A stretch of 19,999 nucleotides of DNA from JAULUH01 sp032111745 (GTDB lineage Bacteria; Chloroflexota; Anaerolineae; JAAEKA01), in the NCBI GenBank assembly GCA_032111745.1, contig JAULUH010000329.1, positions 1 to 19,999 on the forward strand. Reading direction: 5' to 3'. Below are positions 15,261 through 19,999 of this stretch, piece by piece. Below the pieces are notes generated by a model, which was not told the origin of the DNA, made no database searches, and worked only from the letters and a program-made list of their open reading frames with translations. Position numbers and translations under genes: made by a program. Each line of letters starts with the position of its first letter. Positions within the stretch are counted from its first letter, which is position 1.

Positions 15261-15288
15261 ACCGCAAAGGCGCAGAGGACGCAAAGGG
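15261..15288 (+). repeat. short tandem 9-nt repeats in the operon-argH gap
   Basis: Three imperfect 9-nt units read ACCGCAAAG, GCGCAGAGG, ACGCAAAGG. They lie in the 196-nt gap after the KASIII gene. Similar CGCAGAG-rich stretches are common intergenic repeats in environmental genomes; function unknown. The rest of the gap (15235-15392) shows no gene and no convincing terminator. Confidence 0.4.
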
Positions 15289-15392
15289 GAGGCAGGGCCG
15301 GAGGAGACCGGAGGGGGAGTGATCAGGGGGTGGAGTCGAGGCTTTGGCCGGGGTATGGGTTAGCCAGAGCTAGCCAGGGCGTTGCAGACAGG

Positions 15393-15423
15393 TATAATAC
15401 GCCCCTAAACCTGATGAAGGGAG
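15393..15423 (+). promoter_or_regulatory. -10 box and ribosome binding site of argH
   Basis: A perfect TATAAT lies at 15393-15398, but no good -35 box is seen 16-18 nt before it (CTAGCC at 15370-15375). AAGGGAG (15417-15423) sits 7 nt before the argH ATG and is a strong ribosome binding site. This suggests argH has its own transcription start near 15405, separate from the biosynthetic operon. Confidence 0.45.
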
Positions 15424-15430
15424 CTTCCCC

Positions 15431-16810
15431 ATGGCCCAACTCTGGGGCGGTCGCTTTGACGAAGCAACCAGCCCATTACTGCGCGAGTTCAACGACTCTA
15501 TCGGCTTCGACCAGCGCCTGTGGCTGGAGGACATCTTCGGCAGCATGGCCTACGCCGAGGCCCTGGCCCGGGCGGGGCTGATCGACGAGGCGGAGCGGGC
15601 GACGCTGGTGGAGGGATTGGAGCAGGTGGCCCGGGAGTGGCAGGCCGGCACGTTTAGCCTGCAGCCCGGGGACGAGGACATTCACACCGCGGTGGAGCGC
15701 CGGCTGGCCGAGCTGGCAGGCCCGGTGGCAGGCAAGTTGCACACCGGTCGCAGCCGCAACGACCAGGTCGCCACGGACCTGCGCTGGTGGCTGCGCAACC
15801 GGGTGGACGAGTTGGACGGCCTGCTGGTGGCGCTGATCCGGGTGGCCGTGGGGCGGGCGCGGGATGAGATCGGGGTCCTGATGCCGGGGTACACGCACCT
15901 GCAGCCAGCGCAGCCGGTGCGGTGGTCGCAGTGGGTGCTAAGTCACGCCTGGGCCTGGCAGCGAGACCGGGAGCGGCTGGCGGACCTGCGGCGACGGCTG
16001 AACTGGTGCCCGTTGGGCGCGGGCGCGCTGGCGGGGAACCCGTTGGGGGTGGACCGGGCGCTTCTGGCGGCGGACCTGGGCTTCGACGGCCCGATCCCCA
16101 ACTCTATCGACGCGGTGCGGGACCGGGATTACGTGGTGGAGTTCCTGAGCTTCGCGGCGCTGTTGGGGGTGCACCTGAGCCAACTGGCGGAGGACCTGAT
16201 CCTGTGGAACAGCCGGGAGTTCGGCTTCGTGCAGGTGGCGGAGCGCTTCAGCACGGGGAGCAGCCTGATGCCGCAGAAGCGCAACCCGGACGCTCTGGAG
16301 CTGCTGCGGGGGAAGAGTGGCCGGCTGGCGGGGAATTTGACAGGGCTGCTGGTGGTGTTGAAGGGGCTGCCGGCGGCCTACAACAAGGACCTGCAGGAGG
16401 ACAAGGAGCCCTTGTTCGACAGCGTGGATACGCTGCGGGTGGCGCTGCCGGTGGCGGCGGGAGTGCTGGCGACGCTGGCGGTGCGGCCGGAGCGGATGCG
16501 ATCGGCGCTGGGGGACGAGCTGCTGGCGACGGACCTGGCGGACTACCTGGTGCGGCGGGGGGTGCCGTTCCGGGAGAGCCACGAATTGGTGGGGCAGGCG
16601 GTGAAGCGGGCGGAGGCGAGGGGGATGGGGCTGCGGGAGCTGCCGTTAGCGGAGTACCAGGCAATCAGCCCGCGGTTTGGAGCGGATGTGGTGGAGGTGT
16701 TCGACTTCGAGCGGTCGGTAGAGCAGCGGGCGAGTGCTGGCGGCACGGCACGGGCGGCGGTGGTGGCGCAGATCGAGATGCTGGAGGCGCTGCTGCCGGC
16801 CGGCGATTGA
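15431..16810 (+). CDS. argH: argininosuccinate lyase
   Basis: A complete 459-residue enzyme of the fumarase/aspartase superfamily that splits argininosuccinate into arginine and fumarate, the last step of arginine synthesis, in the cytoplasm. Visible signatures are LWGGRF at the N-terminus, HTGRSRNDQVATD (104-116), YTHLQPAQPVRWS (154-166, with H156), and the superfamily loop GSSLMPQKRNPD (276-287) with the catalytic serine. The length is standard. It is separated by 196 nt from the biosynthetic operon and has its own -10 box, so it is probably an independent housekeeping gene. No other arg gene is in the window. Confidence 0.97.
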   Translation: MAQLWGGRFDEATSPLLREFNDSIGFDQRLWLEDIFGSMAYAEALARAGLIDEAERATLVEGLEQVAREWQAGTFSLQPGDEDIHTAVERRLAELAGPVAGKLHTGRSRNDQVATDLRWWLRNRVDELDGLLVALIRVAVGRARDEIGVLMPGYTHLQPAQPVRWSQWVLSHAWAWQRDRERLADLRRRLNWCPLGAGALAGNPLGVDRALLAADLGFDGPIPNSIDAVRDRDYVVEFLSFAALLGVHLSQLAEDLILWNSREFGFVQVAERFSTGSSLMPQKRNPDALELLRGKSGRLAGNLTGLLVVLKGLPAAYNKDLQEDKEPLFDSVDTLRVALPVAAGVLATLAVRPERMRSALGDELLATDLADYLVRRGVPFRESHELVGQAVKRAEARGMGLRELPLAEYQAISPRFGADVVEVFDFERSVEQRASAGGTARAAVVAQIEMLEALLPAGD

Positions 16811-17101
16811 GCGGCGACGCGATCCCACATAATTAATTTCCCGGATAAACGGTTAGCGGTACATGGGAAAGCGGACGAGGTGCGGTGCAGGGAGCGCTGG
16901 GCGATGCGAGTGCGGCCCTGGCACAGCAGGGATCTATCATCTACTTACTTAACACGTACCATAATATATCTATTTGTACTGTATTAGTATAGATATATAT
17001 AGAGTATAGATAGGAGTTGTCCTATGATGCACTGGTGCCTGATGGGGAGAGTGAATACCAGGAATGGGTATGGGGTCAATATCTACGTCTTCATGTTCGT
17101 T
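16811..17101. other. intergenic region with AT-rich island
   Basis: After argH there is no supported gene before the minus-strand DUF2202 gene. A weak TTTCCC/GGGAAA pair (16837-16842 and 16865-16870) is the only stem near the argH stop, so no clear terminator is seen. From about 16930 to 17012 the base composition turns sharply AT-rich compared with everything around it, and this part carries the inverted repeat and promoter-like boxes listed separately. AGGAG (17012-17016) sits 7 nt before an ATG at 17024, but the frame it opens runs into the antisense side of the next gene and has no recognisable protein. Confidence 0.5.
16964..16998. repeat. 10-bp inverted repeat in AT-rich island, with promoter-like boxes
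   Basis: ATATATCTAT (16964-16973) and ATAGATATAT (16989-16998) are exact inverted repeats around a 15-nt centre. The centre begins with TTGTAC (16974-16979), which with TATATA (16996-17001) makes a plus-strand promoter-like pair 16 nt apart. Low sequence complexity makes chance matches more likely here. Confidence 0.4.
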
Positions 17102-17191
17102 GCACGCACTGGAATAACCACGCCACCTCCTTGGGGTGAGTTGCAGGTGCATCCCGCCCCAAGGCGATGGCGTGGTTATTCCAGTGCGTGC
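17102..17191. repeat. 90-nt palindromic element with 35-bp arms
   Basis: The arms 17102-17136 and 17157-17191 are reverse complements with only two mismatches: the outer 24 bp are exact, as are the inner 8. The loop is 20 nt. The right arm ends exactly at the base next to the stop codon of the minus-strand DUF2202 gene, so the mRNA of that gene would carry the hairpin right after its coding region. No T-run follows on either strand, so it is not a typical intrinsic terminator. It may be a miniature palindromic mobile element or a mRNA-end structure. No target-site duplication was seen. Confidence 0.75.
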
Positions 17192-17881
17192 TTACCCGCG
17201 CGGGCCGCGGCCGCGGCCGCGGCCCATGCCGGTGCTGAGGATGGCGTCGTAGGCCTCCTGGTCAAGGTATTGGGGTGTGTAGCTCTCGCCGGTCTGCCGT
17301 TCCAGAGCTGTGGCGAAGGCGCGCAGGTGGTTCTCTGATCCCTGTTTGAGGCTCTGGTAGACCCGCTGGATGTCGCTGTGGGTCACCGACTCGAGCTCCT
17401 CCACCAGGTCCGCGATGTCGATTTCCTCAATGGCCAGCCCCACCTTTAGGGCATCGGCCAGGGACTGGCTTCCCGTATCCACCAGCTGATCGTACAGGGC
17501 CTGCAGGTCCGGGTTGGTGAACTCACCCGGGGCGTTGCCGGCTGCCGGATCGGCGATATCATAGCGGTCCAACAGGGTGCCTACGGCGTCCATGTGGGTC
17601 TGCTCGCTGCGGGCGATGTTGCTAAAGACCCGCTGGCCCCACAGCTCATCCATGGTCAGGTATACATCGCGGGCCAGCTTCTCCTCTTCACGCATATACT
17701 TCAGGCCGTCGATCTCGGCGGCGGTCAGCGGCGTGCCCACGTTTGCCAGGGCCACCGACGCTCCCGGTGGCTCGTTCCCGTTGGGGGCCGCGGCACTGGC
17801 TGCCGGTGCCAGTACGGTACCGGTGACCACGATACTGAGGGAAATGGCACTGGCCATGAGGGTGTTCGTTAGCTTCTTCAT
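17192..17881 (-). CDS. secreted DUF2202 ferritin-like domain protein
   Basis: A 229-residue exported protein. The start MKKLTNTLMAS at 17881 opens a clear signal peptide (positive start, hydrophobic 9-24, likely cut after APAASA near residue 30); the frame extends 37 residues further upstream but that part is not signal-like. The mature part is a DUF2202 ferritin-like helical bundle: MREEEKLARDVYLTM (63-77), ARSEQTHMDAV (90-100), IEEIDIADLVEELE (151-164) and GSENHLRAF (181-189) hold the paired Glu/His residues expected for a di-metal site. The biochemical role of DUF2202 proteins is unproven. The C-terminus is an odd RGRGRGPRG tail encoded by a GC hexanucleotide repeat. The gene stands alone. 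Confidence 0.85.
   Translation of the reverse strand: MKKLTNTLMASAISLSIVVTGTVLAPAASAAAPNGNEPPGASVALANVGTPLTAAEIDGLKYMREEEKLARDVYLTMDELWGQRVFSNIARSEQTHMDAVGTLLDRYDIADPAAGNAPGEFTNPDLQALYDQLVDTGSQSLADALKVGLAIEEIDIADLVEELESVTHSDIQRVYQSLKQGSENHLRAFATALERQTGESYTPQYLDQEAYDAILSTGMGRGRGRGPRG
17203..17225. repeat. GGCCGC hexanucleotide repeat at the 3' end of the DUF2202 gene
   Basis: About three and a half copies of GGCCGC in a row. On the minus strand they encode the alternating Gly-Arg tail of the DUF2202 protein. Such repeats can change in copy number by slippage, and a six-base unit would keep the frame. Confidence 0.6.
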
Positions 17882-18158
17882 TGTTCTATCCGTTTCCTTG
17901 CTAGTTCGAGTGAGTTGGCAGCGCAGTGGCTGCCGGTTGCTTGCATCGGTTTGGCTTGGGTCACGACCTTCCATCTGCGGTCTTGCTGGCACGTTCTTGC
18001 CATCCCTAAGCCTGCCCTTAGTATAGCCGGCAATGATGCAGACCTTACGGGGAATCCGTGGAGATTCTATGGAGATTGGTTCTCAAGCCGAGCTTCTCTA
18101 GCATACAGCAGCGCCGCCAGGCGCCCGGGTCTGCAGTCAGGGGATCGCCACCCTTCAT
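17882..18158. other. divergent intergenic region between DUF2202 and GNAT genes
   Basis: No supported gene. On the minus strand a TATACT box (complement of 18020-18025) might serve the DUF2202 gene, but no matching -35 box is seen, so I do not call a promoter. AAGGA occurs about 13 nt before the DUF2202 ATG and GGAT is closer. The frames that stay open through this stretch have no recognisable protein sequence. Confidence 0.4.
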
Positions 18159-18186
18159 TTGGCATGGGGCCAGAACGCGCTATCAT
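18159..18186 (+). promoter_or_regulatory. candidate promoter of the GNAT gene
   Basis: TTGGCA (18159-18164) and TATCAT (18181-18186) are 16 nt apart. Transcription would start near 18193, downstream of the in-frame ATG at 18185. This decides in favour of the ATG at 18224 as the start of the acetyltransferase. Confidence 0.5.
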
Positions 18187-18223
18187 GCATGCTGATCGTA
18201 CAATTCCTCTCCCTGCCAGAGCC

Positions 18224-18673
18224 ATGACCACCATGACTGACGAGTTTCAAGTTGTCTACCTGGGCGTCGCGCACCACGCCGAGATCATGGATTTCTGGCA
18301 ACAGGCCGGCCTGCACATCCGCCCCGAAGGACGCGACTCCCTGGCCGCGTTCACCCGCCAGATGGCCACCGGCGTGCAAACCCCCATCGGGCTGCGCCAT
18401 GGCTCCGCCCTGGTAGCCGTCGCCATCGCCACCCACGACAGCCGCAAGGGGTGGATCAACCGCCTGGCGGTGCTCCCCGCCTATCGCCACCGCGGCCTTG
18501 CCCTGCGCGTGATCCGCCTCTGCGAGGAGTACTTTCAGTCCCAGGGCATCGACATCTGGGCCGCGCTCATCGAGGACTGGAACACCGCTTCCCTGGCCCT
18601 CTTCCGCCAGGCCGGCTACGACCTCGCCCCTGACATCACCTACGCCAGTCGTCGCACCAACGCCGGCGCCTGA
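18224..18673 (+). CDS. GNAT-family N-acetyltransferase
   Basis: A 149-residue GCN5-related acetyltransferase. The acetyl-CoA loop is visible as NRLAVLPAYRHRGLALRVI (79-97), with RHRGLA fitting the Q/RxxGxG/A pattern, followed by the typical helix RLCEEYFQSQG. Near the C-terminus NTASLALFRQAGY (120-132) is the usual closing motif. The acceptor substrate cannot be predicted. The start at 18224 is chosen because the promoter-like pair upstream would begin transcription at about 18193; ATG 18233 is a close alternative. No strong ribosome binding site is seen. The gene stands alone and ends 24 nt before a palindromic element. Confidence 0.82.
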   Translation: MTTMTDEFQVVYLGVAHHAEIMDFWQQAGLHIRPEGRDSLAAFTRQMATGVQTPIGLRHGSALVAVAIATHDSRKGWINRLAVLPAYRHRGLALRVIRLCEEYFQSQGIDIWAALIEDWNTASLALFRQAGYDLAPDITYASRRTNAGA

Positions 18674-18697
18674 TGCCCCCGCGCATACCAGCCATGC

Positions 18698-18732
18698 GCT
18701 CGTAGGGGCGAGGTCACCTCGCCCCTACGAGC
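18698..18732. repeat. 35-nt palindromic element after the GNAT gene
   Basis: GCTCGTAGGGGCGAGGT and its exact reverse complement are separated by a single C. The hairpin is very stable and could stop transcription of the GNAT gene, but no T-run follows (AAACG). A core of this type (GTAGGGGCGAGGT) is, as far as I recall, a dispersed palindromic repeat in several environmental bacterial genomes. Confidence 0.7.
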
Positions 18733-18758
18733 AAACGCCCCTGTACTTCAGCAGCGCT

Positions 18759-19060
18759 TCACGGCGATACGCACACCCGAAGACCATTGTAGTTCCTGCG
18801 TAAATTTGGATTCTCGCCACTGCGCAGCGCGCAGCGGGCACACGGGTCGCGCCGCTTGACGCAGCCGCCCCGCAAGACACGCAAATCGCCACTGTCCGGC
18901 CCCTGGGGATTGTCGGCCGGCGAGCGCCCATAGTAGCTGGCATCATGCCAGCCACTCCGTAGGGGCTGTCGCTGGCAGGTGAGTAGCTGCCCACCGGCGC
19001 CGTGCCGAAAGAGATTTCCCCCTCCCCTGGACTGGCCCTGGCGGGGTCAAATGTGTCGCA
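18759..19060 (-). pseudogene. remnant of a formylglycine-generating-enzyme (FGE/SUMF1) family gene
   Basis: On the minus strand the first frame reads CDTFDPARASPGEGEI and then TAPVGSYSPASDSPYGVAGM, the stretch that in this family precedes the AGNVWEW motif. That motif is missing. The match then resumes in another frame with SYYGRSPADNPQGPDSG, then GDLRVLRGG and NPNLRRNYNGLRVCVSP, ending at a stop at 18759-18761. This is the C-terminal end of the domain. So about 20 residues are deleted, the frame is shifted and the N-terminal part is absent. The gene is dead. Identification is by family pattern, not by search. Confidence 0.75.
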
Positions 19061-19085
19061 CCGGCTGGCTGGCGCCAGGGTAAAG

Positions 19086-19126
19086 CAATAGGGATCGCAT
19101 TCCGGCCAGGAATGCGGTCCCTATTG
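19086..19126. repeat. 41-nt palindromic element
   Basis: Arms of 18 bp (19086-19103 and 19109-19126) with a single mismatch enclose the loop GGCCA. The arm reads CAATAGGGATCGCATTCC. It lies between the dead FGE gene and the repeat-protein gene. No T-run follows on either strand. It may be a dispersed palindromic repeat or a transcription end structure. Confidence 0.7.
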
Positions 19127-19176
19127 TTGAAAGGTTTGGGCTGCTAGCCGGTAGTAGCAGCGGTGCTGAGTGCGGT

Positions 19177-19776
19177 TTAGTTCTCAGCCAGGGCGTTGTA
19201 GCGAGCGGCCATGGCGTCGCGGCTGCGCTGGCTGGTGGTGGCGCTGAGAACGGCGTAGTTCTCAGCCAGGGCGTTGTAGCGAGCGGCCATGGCGTCGCGG
19301 GTCTGCTGGCTGCTGGTGGCGCCGAGAGCGGCGTAGTTCGCAGCCAGGGCGTTGTAGCGAGCGGTAGCGGCGTCGCGGCTGCGCTGGCTGGCAGCGGCGT
19401 TGCCGCTGTGCTGGCGAGCAGTGCCGACCTCAGGGTTGGTGGCCAGGAAGGCTACTTCTGCCTGTGCGTGTGCTCGCGCTTGGGTAGCCCTACCAGTAAT
19501 GTACTGGCGTGCGGCGCTGAGCTCAGGGTTGGACGCCACAAAGGTAGCTTCGGCCAGCGCTTTCGCGCTCATTTCGGCAGCCCTGCCAGCCATGTACTGG
19601 CGAGCAGCGCTGATCTCGGGATTGGCGGCCAGGAAGGCAGCCTCACTGGAAATATGTGACCCAGCGTTACTGGCCAGTGCGGGCACGACCGATACCAGCA
19701 GTAGCACGACGAAAGTAAGAGCAAAGACTAGGGTTTTTACGGGACATCTCCTGTTTTTGTATGGGGACGACGTCAA
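19177..19776 (-). CDS. secreted low-complexity protein with two tandem repeat families
   Basis: A 199-residue protein of unknown function. Residues 14-36 (KTLVFALTFVVLLLVSVVPALA) look like a signal peptide cut after PALA. The mature part has two repeat arrays. Array A has a 31-residue unit (45-75, 76-106, 107 to about 127) of the form EAxFxAxNPExxxARQYxxGRA. Array B has a 26-residue unit (130-155, 156-181, 182-199) of the form SQRSRDAMAARYNALAENYA. The units are Ala-rich and probably helical. The start is uncertain: the TTG at 19776 has GAGG upstream, but a better AGGAG lies 7 nt before an in-frame GTA at Val13, where a normal start codon would be expected. The stop falls inside the third B unit. 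Confidence 0.65.
   Translation of the reverse strand: MTSSPYKNRRCPVKTLVFALTFVVLLLVSVVPALASNAGSHISSEAAFLAANPEISAARQYMAGRAAEMSAKALAEATFVASNPELSAARQYITGRATQARAHAQAEVAFLATNPEVGTARQHSGNAAASQRSRDAATARYNALAANYAALGATSSQQTRDAMAARYNALAENYAVLSATTSQRSRDAMAARYNALAEN
19181..19395 (-). repeat. 78-bp tandem repeat array inside the secreted protein gene
   Basis: Copies begin at 19181, 19259 and 19337, exactly 78 bp apart, and are nearly identical in DNA (TTCTCAGCCAGGGCGTTGTA at each start, with one change in the third). They encode the 26-residue B units. Confidence 0.85.
19396..19644 (-). repeat. 93-bp degenerate tandem repeat array inside the secreted protein gene
   Basis: Two full copies and one partial copy of a 93-bp unit encode the 31-residue A repeats. 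They are more diverged than the neighbouring 78-bp array, which suggests an older duplication. Confidence 0.65.
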
Positions 19777-19846
19777 GGTGCCGCCTCTGCGTGACGATCG
19801 CTCCGCGCCCTCTAGGGGTACGGGGATGCGGGATCCAAGTGTGTTA

Positions 19847-19999
19847 TCAGGAATCTCTCGGCCAGGCCACGACGACCTCGGGGGATGGGATGGTTTGCAG
19901 CAACGCCGGTGCTTGCAGGCGCCGGCCGGAGGCTGCCAGCAGATTCTCCAGGCCGCGCAACACGTAGCCTGCCATCTTGTGCACGGGACCCCGGCGGTC
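19847..19999 (-). CDS. C-terminal end of an unidentified protein (start outside window)
   Basis: A minus-strand frame is open from the window edge to a TGA at 19847-19849 and gives 50 residues, including HKMAGYVLRGLENLLAASG and ending in AWPRDS. Third codon positions are strongly G/C, as in real genes here, and the first part looks helical. No family is recognised and the fragment is too short to be sure it is a gene. Between it and the repeat-protein gene (19777-19846) nothing is seen apart from a possible GAGG ribosome binding site. Confidence 0.35.
   Translation of the reverse strand, partial: DRRGPVHKMAGYVLRGLENLLAASGRRLQAPALLQTIPSPEVVVAWPRDS

Noticed and set aside
15922..16836. 304-residue Gly/Ala-rich open frame on the plus strand
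   Set aside because: It overlaps argH in another frame and arises from runs of GGC/GCG in the argH codons.
17024..17338. Plus-strand frame of 104 codons with a good ribosome binding site
   Set aside because: Its sequence is just the translation of the 90-nt hairpin and then the antisense of the DUF2202 gene; no protein family is recognisable. A non-coding transcript remains possible.
19181..19644. Repeat arrays as a CRISPR
   Set aside because: The 78-bp and 93-bp units are contiguous coding repeats in frame, with no unique spacers and no cas genes.

Overview
The window is GC-rich bacterial DNA. Long open frames on both strands of the real genes are the usual by-product of high GC. No rRNA, tRNA or CRISPR array was seen. 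Gene content (VIT/CCC1-like transporter end, DUF2202 protein, formylglycine-generating-enzyme remnant, VapBC module, many palindromic intergenic elements) would fit a Chloroflexota-type or similar environmental bacterium, but this is inference; nothing here fixes the taxon.

Layout. Bases 1-509 hold the end of a membrane protein. Bases 680-1320 (minus) hold a vapBC-like toxin-antitoxin pair with a clear promoter and an inverted-repeat operator. Next to it, about 1413-1545, is a frameshifted remnant of a HicA-like toxin gene. A perfect 26-bp palindrome (1593-1618) follows and overlaps a plausible promoter.

Bases 1771-15234 (plus) form one tight seven-gene operon with gaps of 27 nt or less: a 2626-residue iterative type I polyketide/PUFA-like synthase (KS-AT-KS-ACP-ACP-KR-DH), an Sfp-type phosphopantetheinyl transferase, an alpha/beta hydrolase, an AMP-forming acyl ligase, a KASIII-like protein without the catalytic cysteine, a discrete acyl carrier protein, and a second KASIII-like protein that keeps the cysteine. 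The synthase has no enoylreductase and no thioesterase. Its two internal carrier domains both lack the serine that normally carries phosphopantetheine (Ala in the first, Thr in the second), while the discrete ACP has a normal DSL motif. The working model, all inference, is that the megasynthase makes an unsaturated or hydroxylated chain. The ligase would activate an acid onto the discrete ACP. The two KASIII-like proteins, perhaps a PqsBC-like heterodimer, would join or transfer acyl groups, and the hydrolase would release or edit product. I do not recognise the product or a characterised counterpart of the whole operon; it is the best candidate here for an undescribed system.

Bases 15431-16810 are argH, probably a separate housekeeping transcription unit. 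The rest is looser: an AT-rich island with an inverted repeat and promoter-like boxes (about 16930-17020), a 90-nt hairpin with 35-bp arms (17102-17191) touching the stop codon of a secreted DUF2202 ferritin-like protein (17192-17881, minus), a GNAT acetyltransferase (18224-18673), a decayed formylglycine-generating-enzyme gene (18759-19060, minus) between two further palindromic elements, a secreted protein made of two different tandem repeat families (19177-19776, minus), and the end of an unknown gene at the right edge (minus).
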